In this document: piece by piece, positions 12,090 through 22,681 of the stretch | Layout of the letters: each line of letters opens with the position of its first letter | How positions within the stretch are numbered: position 1 is the first letter of the stretch | NCBI GenBank assembly: GCA_963969595.1 | Contig: OZ018412.1 | Span: 126,501 to 190,500, forward strand | Source of the DNA: Neckera pumila | Taxonomy: Eukaryota; Streptophyta; Bryopsida; Hypnales; Neckeraceae | Direction of reading: 5' to 3' | DNA: 64,000 bases | Position numbers and translations under genes: made by a program | Notes under the pieces: model-generated | Databases searched by the model: none | What the model was told of the DNA's origin: nothing | The model's input: only the letters and a program-made list of their open reading frames with translations

Positions 12090-12532
12090 ATATCCATACC
12101 TTAAGTTTGGATGTTTGGTTTGTTTGGTTTGTTTTGTTTTGTTTTGTTTGTTTGTTTGTTTGTTTGTTTTGTTATGTTGAGATCTCTTGGACCGTGCGTC
12201 CCCCAATCGCGTTCTTGGTACCGTTGGAAAGCCCTCGGCAAGGAGGGGTGCACGGGCTTGGTTTCGTGGCGTTTGGAGCTATGGTGCGGAAGTTATTGAA
12301 TTTCAAAGTATTTACGGATCAAAAAATTCAAAAATTATTTTTACTTTGACTTCGGCCATGTGCTTAGTATTGTCGGAAAGCTCTCGGCAAGGAAGGGCAC
12401 GGGCTTTGTTTTGTGGCGTTTGGGCATACGGTGCAAAAGTTATTGAATTTCAAAGTTTTTATTATGACTTTAATAATTAGAAACTAATCTTTGCTTTTGT
12501 TTTGGCTGTGGCATCGGCACAGGGCTACACTA
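12090..12532 (+). repeat. Family B repeat with internal duplication
   Basis: Starts 'ccataccttaagtttgg', followed by a long TTTG/TTTTG tract, then the conserved block 'gagatctcttggaccgtgcg' to 'aaggaggggtgcacgggctt'. The second half repeats the core ('cggaaagctctcggcaaggaagg ... gcatacggtgcaaaagttattgaa'), so the unit is partly duplicated. It ends 'ggctgtggcatcggcacaggg'. The three overlapping plus-strand open frames here (12080-12480) are not genes, because the same sequence recurs in non-coding copies. Confidence 0.8.
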
Positions 12533-13015
12533 GTAAGTTATGAAGGCAAGGTGACAAAGGCTGCGTGTAACAAGGGAAGCAACCCTGGCGACCAGGCCCC
12601 AATGGTGAGTTACGTCACATGCATCGAAGTCCCAAAGCCAGCTGAGCAAGTCCAAGTCCCCAATCCCATTTTGCCCCACTGTCATAACATTACTAACCAG
12701 TTGTGGGGGGGTCCCTTTTGCTCCCAGCAAAAATAGGAGCCCTCCAACGTGAAGAAATTGCACGAATGTACTGTAGCTTGAACCTGTAAGCATTCTAGAG
12801 TCGCCAAGTAGCACCTCTGTCATGTTTGCTCTTCCTCAACCAGTCATGTACTGCTGAGTCACTATCAAAGTAGCCAGTGGTGTTCTTCGATTTATAACTG
12901 AAGGTCTGGCCAAGCATCCAGGAGGGGATTATTCCTCCTGTCAAGGGAAATGAATCCTCCCACTTAACAATGTTATGGTCTCCCCAGACTCAATGTGGTG
13001 CAAGCACTTCGCTAA
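12533..13015. other. Unassigned higher-GC stretch between repeats
   Basis: Less AT-rich than its surroundings. Open frames occur on both strands (12491-12736 plus, 12530-12823 minus), but neither has a domain I recognise and no donor/acceptor pair links them to further exons. It may be an internal part of an undefined repeat. Confidence 0.35.
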
Positions 13016-13376
13016 TAAGGTTGGACCACCTATACCTAGTCACTTAAGCTCCTATAGATGGTGAGTAGTTGAATGTGATGGAGATTTTTCCCCGTATAGG
13101 GAGATAAAAAATACTCAGATTGCAAAATTTTCAGAATTTTCAAAATTTTTCCAAACCAATTCCCAATATGTAGAGTCTTCTAATTCCAATCACTCAAGAA
13201 CTAGCTTTCTACTATCTACTTTCTTGTTACTTTTTGCATACTTTAGGACATGTGTCATAATATTACTAGTTGCAAACTTAAAAAAGAATAAAAAACACAT
13301 TACAAGCCTTGATTCGAAATAGGGGCACTACTAGTTGGGAATTGGTCCTTGGTTGGAAATGGGTGGTCCGACCTTA
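13016..13376. mobile_element. TIR element, family H copy 1
   Basis: About 361 bp bounded by inverted repeats TAAGGTTGGACCACCTATACC and GAAATGGGTGGTCCGACCTTA. A relative with the same style of ends lies at 55630-56056. The ends TAAGG/CCTTA resemble those of family G. No coding is visible. Confidence 0.7.
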
Positions 13377-13669
13377 ATGACTGCGGTACCGTATGTGTAC
13401 GTTAGTTTTGTAAATAACTTGGGAAAATTTGGAAGATGTCAAAACTTAAAAAATTATTTACAACTATTTCTAAAAATTTGAAAAAATTATTTTTGAGAAA
13501 AACTAGAAAAAGCAACACATTTACGCCTGATTGAATAGAAAGAATCAATCCAAAATTAGGAGTGTCCCCATAAAGTGCCGAAAATGAAAATTTTCTTATC
13601 TCCTGTTGAATTGTCAAATTGCTAAAACTAAGTTATTTCGGCAGGACAGTGCCGCAACTACCCTCTAGG

Positions 13670-13935
13670 TAAGGTAGTGTGCCCTGCGCCATTGCCACAG
13701 TAAAAAAAAAAATACATTTTTCTAATTTTTTGATTCAATCAAAACTCTGAAATTCAATAAATTTCACCTTACAGGTCCAAACACTACAAGACAAAGCTTG
13801 TGCACCCCTCCTCGCCAAGCCCTTTCCGAAAGTACCAAGCACACCACCGCGGGACGCACAGTCCGGGAGATCTCAACATAACAAACAAACAAAACAAACA
13901 AACAAACAAAACACTTGTCTTCATGGTATAGATAT
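13670..13935 (-). repeat. Family B repeat, minus orientation
   Basis: Reverse-complement copy of repeat B: 'gccctgcgccattgccacag' at the left, then 'gaaattcaataaatttcacc', 'gcttgtgcacccctcctcgcc', 'gggagatctcaacataac' and a CAAA tract. It abuts a family A element that begins at 13946. Confidence 0.8.
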
Positions 13936-13945
13936 TTAGAGTAAC

Positions 13946-14873
13946 TTAACCCCTAAAGGCCCATTGTCCCCTCGGGGGACAAAATGGATTTTGGGCAGGC
14001 TCCTATGGTCTCAATATTTGTTGTAATTTTTCGACCCTTTTTGTGAAGATAGAGAATCACATTAGCTTTCTGAAAATGTAATTTTTATTTCAATCATTGC
14101 CCGGTAGCAAAAGTTATGGTAGCAAAATTCCAAATTTTAGTTCGGAAGGTAAAAAAAAACCTCACAAAAACTTTAAATTTAAATTTTTAAATTTTTTTTC
14201 ATATAGGTTTTATTTTCATCTACACGAGAAGCTTTGATTCATTCCATTTGGATTTGTTATGCAAAAGTTATGGACAATCTTATTTTTTGGGCAATTAGAG
14301 CATCTTCAAGAAAAAATAACTTGTAGGATTCATTTCTGAACTCCATTTTGACAATTTAAAAAAAAAAAAAGTTGCACAAGGTTAAGATTTCTTGCTAGAA
14401 CAGTCTCACCATTGAGATTAGTAAATTTCAACCCTATCTTAGAGTTATTAATGATTTCATTTTCCTTCAATCTTGAACCTACTTCTACTTAACAAATTTT
14501 TAATGAGTGAAAACTAAATGTTTCTTTTTTGAATTTTTTTTCCTAGATTCTCAACTCAATTCTTCACCAAAGAAAATTAGAAATTCAAAATCATTAGAGC
14601 AAAAATTTTAAGTTAAAAAGGTTCAAAGCCAAAAAATGTAGTTGAACAAGGTGCAAAAAAACTTGATTCCTTCACTTTAAATGCAAACATCTTGCAATCT
14701 ACACGGTCAAAGTTTCTAAAATTTCTTCCACACATTTTTACACTAGTTTAGTACAAGATCCTATGGTAAAATATGCAAAAAACACATTAATTTTTTTTTT
14801 TGCTCTTTGCTATAGAAATGGCAATTTTGAGTGGTTTTTGGTAGAAAAATGGCCTTGGCCCTTTAAGGGATAA
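13946..14873 (-). mobile_element. Family A TTAA element, full length
   Basis: A 928-bp minus-orientation copy. The left end TTAACCCCTAAAGGCCC is followed by a clean palindrome TTGTCCCCTCGGGGGACAA (about 13966-13983) and 'gggcaggctcctatgg'. The right end is GGCCCTTTAAGGGATAA. Interior blocks are all present, making this one of the best copies for a consensus. There is no long open frame, so it must rely on a transposase from elsewhere or be inactive. Confidence 0.9.
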
Positions 14874-15267
14874 TCGACAATAACTCATTTGATTTGAAAA
14901 TACTATAAGATGCTACTCTTGATGAATGTATTTACCAAGAGAATGGTTAAAAATAATAGTAGAATGATTTATCAAGAATAAAAACTTATAGTATTTTCAA
15001 ATCCACTATTGTAGTGCTAAGAGTAATTTTGGGGAAGACAAAAATTTGGAGTTCAGCTCTAAAATTTATTTGAGGGAAAAAATTTAAGAACAAATTATTT
15101 ATCATAGATGATAAAATTTGAAAAGTTTGAGTACACACAGGTGGACCGGAGACCCTAAATTAGGTTAAAGAGGTAGAAAAAACAAAATCAAAGGTCATAA
15201 ATAGGGGCAAGTTTTTACATCTATCTTCAAGCACAAGAAAGAAAAAAACACTCTCAATATGGATGTA
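14874..15267. other. Short intergenic stretch, nothing recognised
   Basis: AT-rich sequence including an imperfect inverted pair around 14895-14920 ('aaatactataagatgctactcttgatg') and 14975-15005 ('atcaagaataaaaacttatagtattttcaaat'), which suggests a small decayed foldback. No gene is visible. Confidence 0.35.
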
Positions 15268-16602
15268 AGAGCATCTTCAATACAAGCTCCATATATAGTT
15301 GCGGCAAAGGGCGAGCACTAGGCCACTGATTGCCAAAAAAATATCTCAATGTCATTTGCATTTTTGCGCACTTCAATGCATCCATTCAATTAGGCACAAC
15401 ATTACAAAAAATTTGGGTCACATGGAGGGCTGTTTTAGTTTTGGCAAATGTGCAAATGTAGTGAAATTAAAAAAGAATAAGTATTTTAAAACAATAAAAA
15501 AATTACTATTTAATTAAAAATCTGATAAGGCACACTAGCTGACTTTCATTGGCAAGATTCTAGGTGTGACAGTTTGGATTGATATTTCCTTCAAATGCAC
15601 GTTTTCATGCAAAGAAATGGCCCTCCCATTTTCATAGAATTTTTTCTAATGTAAGGATAAGATACCCTTCAATATTGACACATTGTGACCACTAACATTG
15701 CAAATTGCCATTAAGATCATTTTGCCAGGGTTTTCACATCATAGGTTGAGAGCACCAGTCATAAGAGGTATCAATTGAATGGATAGGACGGACTAAATAA
15801 ATGGACAAATATGGATTTTAAAGTTATTTTTTAGGATTTTGGAGATAAAAATATATATTAGTAACTTGTTGTTTAATATTTTTAGTTCACTCTTTTTATT
15901 GATCCTCATATCAATGAACACATTAGAAAGGAGATGTCTATTTAGGCAATCAATTGAATGGGTGCATTGAGGCATCCAAAACTGCAAACAATAGTGAGAT
16001 TTTTTTTATCAAAGTGGTCGAAGTCATGCATCACAAAAATCTGCGCCCTGTAAAAGGCCGTCTGACTTTCTGCTGTTGGGCAACACAAGGAAAATAATTT
16101 TTTTTAAATGTATGCTTAAGAAAATAACTTTAAAAAAAAAATCGTCAATCTGACGTGGTGCAATTGGTGATCACTACACTAAACATGATATTTAGTGTAG
16201 TATGACATTTAGTGTTTTACCCCCCTACCAGCCATTTTACTTGTCTTCAATTTTACTTGTCTTCAATCTTTTCCTTTGCAAGTTCATTTTTTTAACGTGT
16301 TCTAACACTAAATGTAAACCTTTTCAGATTTCAGATTTACCATAGAGCATATTTAGTGTTAGAAATTAGATTTAGTGTTACTTACTTATGACATTTAGTG
16401 TCAAGGTTCGTAATTAGTGTTGCCAACACTAAATATCATTTTTAGTGTAGTTATGTGGCCTCAATTTTTTTTTTTAAATAAGTTTTTGGCTGTAATTGCA
16501 GTGCTGCGATAGCTGCGTATAATCAAATGGCCCTTTGCAGGCTTGAAAATTTTTCTATTGCCCTTTGCCACAACTAAATATTGAGTCTCCATTGAGGATG
16601 CC
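15268..16602. mobile_element. Large TIR element with nested foldback
   Basis: About 1.33 kb bounded by 'agcatcttcaatacaagctc ... agttgcggcaaagggc' at the left and 'gccctttgccacaactaaat ... ctccattgaggatgcc' at the right, an imperfect inverted repeat of roughly 45 bases. The termini of the GAGCATCTCCAAT type are common among plant cut-and-paste transposons. An internal pair ('cttcaatgcatccattcaatt' near 15370 and 'caattgaatgggtgcattgaggcatcc' near 15950) suggests nesting. Family D lies inside at 16174-16450. No transposase frame was found. Confidence 0.6.
16174..16450. mobile_element. Foldback MITE, family D
   Basis: Ends are CTACACTAAACATGATATTT and AAATATCATTTTTAGTGTAG, an inverted pair with one mismatch. 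The interior repeatedly carries the ACACTAAAT/ATTTAGTGT motif, so the element can fold at several registers. About 277 bp, no coding. Confidence 0.75.
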
Positions 16603-16983
16603 GTAGGAGATTACACGAAACAGTGGTCTTTTTTTTTTATCACACATAATATGACGGATTTATCATCCGCTATAACTTTGAAGCTTGACCCGAGGAATTT
16701 GAATTTTTTATATATTAGAGATGGATATTCCATTGCAATCATAGTCTTAATTTCTTTAAATTTATAAATTATATTCAAAAGTCTATTTTGCATTTTTGCT
16801 ACTTTGTTACATTTGAAGGTTTAGGGTATTTGAGAACCCAAAATTGATGACTTCATTATAGAAATTTTGAGCCCTCCAGAGGGCTGTTCCATATTAATAG
16901 ACCAAGCTATTTCCAAGTTTGTCCTATCAATTTGAAAAAGTCCCCCGATGAGTAGTCAGATAAGCTGACTGCTTGCCAAAACA
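16603..16983. other. Intergenic stretch with a family I fragment
   Basis: Unassigned apart from 'gagccctccagagggctgttcc' near 16870, a piece shared with the family I repeats. The minus-strand open frame 16611-16793 is not supported as a gene. Confidence 0.4.
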
Positions 16984-17154
16984 CATTAGAGGAAATTTCA
17001 GGCCTCCGGAGGGCTGCTCCACGGCCCTCTGAGGTACCTTGAAATTTTTTTTTTTTTGCTAAAAAACTCGTTTTTCCTCTATTCCACCCTGTTGAAACTG
17101 CAGCAGCAGTGGCGCAAGAACTGAAACTAATGTAAAGTTGAAATTTTCTCTAGT
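16984..17154. mobile_element. Foldback repeat, family I copy
   Basis: Bounded by CATTAGAGGAAATTTCAGG and GTTGAAATTTTCTCTAG. It contains the GC-rich palindromic core 'cctccggagggctgctccacggccctctgagg'. Relatives are at 46757-47135, with a fragment near 28570-28630. The core would form a stable hairpin. Confidence 0.6.
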
Positions 17155-17852
17155 CTATTTTATAGTAGACAAGAAAAATTTGTATTAGGGGTGACTAAAA
17201 TTATATTATTTTGTGTTCTCCATGTTCATGCAAATAGAATTTCCTAGCGTGCACAATTAAACATTGTAATTGAAGATGGTTTTGAGCTCATTTTTTAGGT
17301 CAAATCTTATCACCATCAAAGCATCAAGTCTTTACAAATTTTCAAGTTTTAGTTTTTTTTCCACTATGAATCTATGATAGATTTATTATAAATTAAAAAT
17401 ATGATATACATCTCTTTTGTGAAAAATTGGGACATAATACTAGTGGGTACAACTAAGATTGTATAGTATTCACAAATGAAACTTGTCAATAGTATAACAG
17501 ATAGGCTACAATATGATCAACGGTCCCAAATTGACCAGAGAGGAGTTTTTCCCTTTTCCCTTCTAGTAATCCTAATATTCAATGAGTCAATGCCAAAATT
17601 CCAAGTTTATGGCAAAATGCTAAAAAAGGACTAGTCTTTTTGCAATCACTCCCCTCAACTACTTGGAAGACCTAATATAAAGTTGAAATTCTACAAGTCA
17701 AGAGCCCACAAAATTATTGAGTGTGATATGTGCATTGGATCAAGGTTTTCAACGTAGGTAAAGGCCCCACAAGGCCACAATCAATATGTATTGCTTGAGT
17801 CAACCTATTGAGGATGCTCTATAATCATCCTCAATGCACTCCAACCTCTGGA
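17155..17852. other. AT-rich intergenic stretch, nothing recognised
   Basis: No credible exon, RNA gene or TIR pair was found in this stretch. Confidence 0.4.
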
Positions 17853-18144
17853 ATTTATCCTACCAAATATAATCCTAACTTTTCATTGCTTTGTAATTGT
17901 AATTCTTTTATCATTGGAAGTGCATTCAAAAGTACTTTAAATAGGTACAAGAAATTTTTGGGAATGCAAAGTGTATTGTAAGTTGTAATTTGCTAAGACC
18001 GCTATAATTTTTGCCTTTTAGACTTTAGCTAGCTTTTGAAGCTGTTTATTTTGTTATCTAATGTCTAAATTTCAATCAATGATAAAAAAATTCTAATTCT
18101 AATTACAAAGCAGTGAAAAGTTAGAGTTATAATTGGCATAGGAC
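17853..18144. mobile_element. Long-TIR MITE, family F
   Basis: Inverted arms of about 60 bases: 'cctaacttttcattgctttg ... attcttttatcattg' (17873-17920) and 'caatgataaaaaaattctaattctaattacaaagcagtgaaaagttag' type sequence (18076-18124). Length about 290 bp, no coding. Confidence 0.7.
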
Positions 18145-18159
18145 ATTTTGGAGGGTATT

Positions 18160-18380
18160 GAAGGTGACCTAAAGGGCCAAGGAGGATTGGCCCCTTTGTT
18201 GCCCCATTCAAGGATAAATGCAAAATTTGCCCCCTATTTGTGTTGCATAAACTTTGTGTTTCTTCACTCCTCCCTACTAACTTGGGGCCTCTAATTGCAA
18301 ATATGAATTCAGAATGTGCAAATTTGATCATAGGTGGCAAATAAAAAATTCCAAGGATTTCTACAAGGATAAAACATGGG
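18160..18380. repeat. Dispersed repeat L
   Basis: Shares blocks such as 'atgaattcagaatgtgcaaatttgatcataggtggcaaat' and 'gccccctatttgtgttg' with 55470-55610, and in reverse order with 56290-56480. The minus-strand frame 18065-18340 overlaps it and is not supported as a gene. Confidence 0.55.
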
Positions 18381-18537
18381 GTAATAAGGCTAGTAACATT
18401 ACTCTAGACAACTTAGTCCAATCAGATCGAAGTCAGTCCGTCCCTTGAGTGGGTCTCCCAGTCCTCACATCTCATCCTAGGCCGGTGATCATCCAAGCCG
18501 AGGCATTGATGCCTTTCGACGCCACTAGATCCTTCAT

Positions 18538-18721
18538 TTAATGGGGAATTTTGTTAAAATGGCATTATTCCGTGTGCCATTTTGACCATGTAAGACAGGT
18601 GTAGACTTCAGAGCGACCGTTCTAAACTATCTAGGACATATATAAATTTCAGAACTGCCGGTCTGAACTGTAGAAGTGCCAAAGTTCTGGAATGGCGCCA
18701 TTTTAATGAAATTCGCCATAT
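18538..18721. mobile_element. Foldback MITE, family E copy 1
   Basis: Ends 'tttaatggggaattttgttaaaatggca' and 'ggcgccattttaatgaaattcgcca' are inverted. The interior contains paired 'gaccgttctaaact' and 'tgccggtctgaact' motifs. A longer relative with the same ends lies at 30122-30466. Confidence 0.6.
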
Positions 18722-19599
18722 TTCTAGCGGTGGGTCGTAGCAACAGCCCCAAGATTCCAGGGGTGTGCCGTGGCAGCGAGGGAAGGGCGGAAGGCCCCAC
18801 CCGGCCAGGCGGCCCCCGACCCCTGCAGTCCTGCACCCCGACGGACGCCATCGTTTCTACTCCTTCCTATTTTTATTATACACTGTAGGAAATCAAATTC
18901 ATCAGGCCACCGTTGATTGCCGATTCCTGACACAGCCTCATGCCGCCTAAGTTTAGCATCGAAGCTCCGGTGTCGCCTCCACAGTCCCACACCGACCCAG
19001 GGTCCTTTTCTCAACCACCGTAGACGGAGCACTAGCATCTAAAATCACTTGGCTTAACTTATAACCGCGTTTTATGAGTAAAGTTTAAGGAAGACGAATT
19101 TCAGGGTCCTGTGGAGCTAAAGGACATTTTATGTCGGTTTTCTTGTTTTAGAAAATTTAAAGTGAAGTATATATTAAAAGAAACATGCAGAGCCTGACAG
19201 AGCACGAAGACAAACAGGAAGTTACATTGTAGGGTCCCAATTATAGTCCTCCAAGTGGTTCGGCTGAGTTTCGGTCCAAAGCAGGACGCAAGATTCGCAC
19301 TAACCGCCATTGACTCTGGAGCTTAGCTTAACAACTTTAAGGTTAAAATTCTCCCACCAAACGACAGCCTCGCAAATCACGATTCGTGAATTGGCTACAG
19401 GGCGGGCCGAATGGCCGACGGATGCATCGTCAGGTCCATTCCGGTCCACAAAGGTCCCATCGTCCCATCCCGGTCCTTTCCGGAATTCGCTCGTCAATTC
19501 CGACTTTCAAGGGGATATCAGCCCGCTTTGGGTTGATTTGGAAGTCCACTTGGGATTGTAATATTTTTCTAAGCCTAGCTAGCAACTTTGATTAACTTA
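18722..19599. other. GC-rich upstream region of the GT34 gene
   Basis: Composition rises sharply from the AT-rich repeats at the left. Several overlapping open frames on both strands are a by-product of GC richness, and none shows a recognisable domain. It probably holds promoter or other upstream sequence of the gene at 20662. Confidence 0.4.
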
Positions 19600-19819
19600 G
19601 ACATCTTCCGTCATCGCCATTCAGAGTTCATTCCGTCGCCTTCTCGCAGATGGTCCTCGATTTGCTGCTTGATGAGTGACGAGGCTTGGCAGTCGTCCAA
19701 CAATAGCGCCGATCGGCGCTGCTATAGCTCATCTTGGAGGTATCTAGATTTCCGTCATGGCGAGATTCAGAATCGACTCCTGAAGGGCTTTCGTTGACAT
19801 CGTTGAAGTTCAGTCTCTA

Positions 19820-19948
19820 ATGAACTATCAATCTATCATCGCGGCCAATCTCGTGGTTAAGTTATTGGCATCTCCAACTTCCAGTGAGGCTGCTCTGGGG
19901 TCCCTAGGTCATATCAAGGACGCTCATGTAAGTTACGTCCCTGGATAG
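19820..19948 (+). other. Short upstream ORF or relic exon
   Basis: A 42-codon frame beginning MNYQSIIAANLVVKLLASP and reaching ...GHIKDAH before a strong donor-like GTAAGT, then stopping at 946-948 of the same kilobase if unspliced. The amino-acid mix is protein-like rather than random. It could be an upstream ORF in the GT34 leader or the first exon of an unrecognised transcript. No function is assigned. Confidence 0.3.
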
Positions 19949-19982
19949 CTGGTTTGAAGCTCCCTGTTTCCTTTCAAGGGTT

Positions 19983-19991
19983 TTAGGGTTT
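19983..19991 (+). promoter_or_regulatory. Telo-box (TTAGGGTTT)
   Basis: The plant telo-box motif AAACCCTAA/TTAGGGTTT lies within the presumed leader or leader intron. This element is known from promoters of genes active in dividing cells. A similar motif occurs near the PQBP1 start. A nine-base match alone is weak evidence. Confidence 0.35.
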
Positions 19992-20661
19992 AAGGCTCCA
20001 AAGGGTGGTTTGGGTTCTGGCAGGAGTATAGAAGCTCTCGATTCGTCGTGGAGAAGGTGTTCAGATCTTAATCAAATGGTCTGGGTCTCGCAGAGGGATC
20101 ACTTGGGACTCTCCTCAGCTGCGGAGGAGCAGTCTTTACGGCGCTTGGAGTTTTCTACGAGTGTAACTGGTTGAGGAATGAAGCAGCAGTAATGTGCGGT
20201 AATAGACTCATACCTTGGAGGGTCGATTCAATGTTCTCAGTAAGTTCAGGTTCAGTTTGCCGTTGAGATCTAATTGACGAAGAGCTTTGGTTGCACGGGG
20301 CAGTCTGGGCAGAGTGGAAGCATATGACGTGAAGAATATTGTCCCCACCTTGTGTTTAATGGGCTAGACGGTCTACATTACTCTTTCCCTCTGTCTCTTT
20401 ACTTTGTTGTTGAAATCCACGATCTAGGGACACGCTGCTTGTCCCCAGGCTAGATTCGTTTGAATTTTGGGGTCTCATGCTCTCTATTTGGATTGCTAGT
20501 GCGCTCAACAGTCTAGAATCGTTGCAACATTCTCCTGGAGCGCTTGGCTGATGAATAGCTTGTAACGACCGAGTGGAGGGCTACCTCACCTTCAGATCTA
20601 GAATCCGGGGAGAGCGTGAAAGTAGAGGAATTCGTAGTGAGCAGTACGAGCTGGTTCCAAA

Positions 20662-22681
20662 ATGAGAGAAAATGTTAGGTCCTCCTGGCCGAAACTGTTG
20701 AAACAACACAGTTCGCACGCTGTGACGAGACTGGATTCGACCTGGCGCAGCTTGTCGAACTATCACAGCTCCCGAGGCTTCGCGAAGCTGAATCACAAGT
20801 CCCGAAACGTACAGAAGGTCGTATACAATGTCCGGTTGACCATCTTGTGCGGCATCATCACGATCCTGGTGCTGCGCGGCACTTTGTTCACTGGCATGTT
20901 CGGAGGGTGGGGCACGCCTCCTGCAGTCCCCGAGGGCACTGAAGAACGCGTTCTTACGGTTGAAGAGGAGGATTTGAAAGCTTTGAACGAAGACCCCCCG
21001 ATCGACCCCAGCGTTCCCTTCGCGCTTGGCGTCAACATCACCAACTGGGACGAGCTTAGGGGGGAGTGGCTTCGCAACAACCGGAACGTAACGAAAAACA
21101 AGTTCGGGAAGGACCGCGTTCTGCTGGTGTCGGGATCCGCGTCCAAGCCCTGCGATAAGGCGGTCGGCGACCACTTGCTTGTGAAATCCTTGAAGAACAA
21201 GATTGACTACACCAGGTCAGTTCGGTTTCTGCGCTTCAGTTTATGATATTCAACCGGGATACCTTGACCTGATTGCTCGCAGGCATTCACGCTATATTCA
21301 ATCCCCTGTCTGAAAAAAATGTACGCAGAGGGTACTTGATCCCAGGGACCACGTTTTCTCTGTGTACACCCCTCGCCCAGGATTTCATAAGGCGTGGCTG
21401 CATCCAAATGTTGTAAGAGTATGGATTTTTTTTCTCTCTAGAAATCTGGGACTTCAGTCAATGCTTATCCAATTATCGTAGGCCCATCTACATTGCTCGC
21501 ATGTACACTTTCTGATATTGTCAGTATGGTTTATATTTACATAGGCTGCACATCCAAACCTCTCTGATGCCACTCTCTAATTGCACATTCCCTATATATC
21601 CTGAGAATATCCGAGTTGATAACATGCACATGTTCAAGGAGACTTTTTTCCTCCAGAGGCAGTGTCATGTGAAAGGGTCGAATGTGCACTGATTACGAAC
21701 ATGTTCATTTGCTTTTGATATTAATTTTAGGGGTTCATCCGTGGGGGACTGTTCGGGTGAAAGAGCACTGACCTTAGTGCCGAAGTCGCACACTCTTTGT
21801 CAATTAATGTGCATGGCGGGGAGTCCTGAAATTTGAGAACCAAATGTGTATGCAGGCTGCACGACATCGACCTCTACTACAGCATGGCGGTGATAGACAC
21901 GCAAATGAAGAGCTTTTGGGTGAAACACCCGATGGTCCGCAAGCTGATGCTGAGCCACCCCGAGATGGAGTGGATATGGTGGATGGACTCCGACGCCTTC
22001 TTCACCGATATGACGTTCGAAATTCCCTTCGACAAGTACGCGAACCACAACATGATCCTGCACGGCTTCGAAGACAAGCTGTTCCAGCAGAAGAGCTGGC
22101 TGGGGATCAACGCCGGCAGTTTCTTACTTCGCAACTGCCAGTGGTCGCTCGACTTGCTGGACGTGTGGACGTCCTATGGCCACCCCCGTGTCGCCAAACA
22201 AGTGGGCGAGATGCTCTCGGAGGCTCTCACCGATCGACCCGTATTCGACTCCGATGACCAGTCTGTGCTGGCTTACTTGCTCGTCACCCAGACTGCAAAA
22301 TGGCGTCCCAAAGTGTTTCTGGAAAACTCGTATTACCTGCACGGCTACTGGGTGATTTTGGTGGATCATTATGAGGAACACATGGCGTTTAGTAAGCCTG
22401 GGTATGGCGACGACCGGTGGCCGTTTGTCACCCATTTCGTGGGTTGCAAAACTTGCGGGAAACAAGCTAGTTACGGGATTCAGCGGTGTTTGAAGCAGAT
22501 GGAGAGGGCGTTCAATTTTGGTGATAACCAGATACTGGAGCACTATGGGTACCAGCACCGGACGTTAAACAGCTCAATGGGAGTAGGAAAGGTGAGGCAT
22601 GATACGGCTGACCCGCTTGGGCTGGGCTTGTCCGCTGGCACTTTGGGTGCCACAGGGTCTGCAACTACTGCAGTCGTGTGA
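20662..22681 (+). CDS. GT34 glycosyltransferase, xyloglucan 6-xylosyltransferase-like
   Basis: Two exons, 20662-21215 and 21856-22681, joined in frame across a 640-base GT-AG intron (Arg185 is split) give 459 aa. Arabidopsis XXT1 and XXT2 are of almost the same length. In order: a short basic cytosolic tail (1-56), one signal-anchor segment (about 57-75, LTILCGIITILVLRG), an acidic stem (about 90-125), then the GT34 catalytic domain with RVLLVSGSASKPC (about 152-164) and KNKIDYTRLHDID. The metal and nucleotide-sugar DxD motif is DSD at 229-231 in WWMDSDAFFTD. Conserved family stretches NAGSFLLRN, DDQS, YYLHGYW, THFVGCKTCG and FGDNQIL follow. The family transfers xylose from UDP-xylose to the glucan backbone of xyloglucan in the Golgi, and other members act as galactosyltransferases on galactomannan. 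I favour xylosyltransferase but cannot prove donor choice. Met1 is the first Met after in-frame stops. Confidence 0.93.

Larger units (their letters stand above)
19600..20661 (+). promoter_or_regulatory. Probable 5' leader and promoter of the GT34 gene
   Basis: GC-rich sequence directly before the GT34 start codon. It contains donor-like sites (CAT|GTAAGT at 19928, TCA|GTAAGT at 20240) and acceptor-like sites (TCTGGCAG near 20022, CTCGCAG near 20095), so the leader may be spliced. In-frame TAG and TGA codons just before 20641 rule out an upstream extension of the protein within this exon. The transcription start cannot be placed. Confidence 0.45.

Noticed and set aside
12080..12480. Overlapping plus-strand frames of 62-97 codons
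   Set aside because: They are translations of repeat B, including its GTTT tract, and are not conserved in reading frame among copies.
13946..14873. Family A elements as retrotransposon LTRs
   Set aside because: They end in inverted rather than direct TG...CA repeats, insert at TTAA and have no flanking internal domain.
20581..21200. Minus-strand frames of 135 and 197 codons
   Set aside because: Antisense shadows of GT34 exon 1, whose plus-strand frame has clear family motifs.
22124..22558. 144-codon minus-strand frame
   Set aside because: Antisense shadow of GT34 exon 2.
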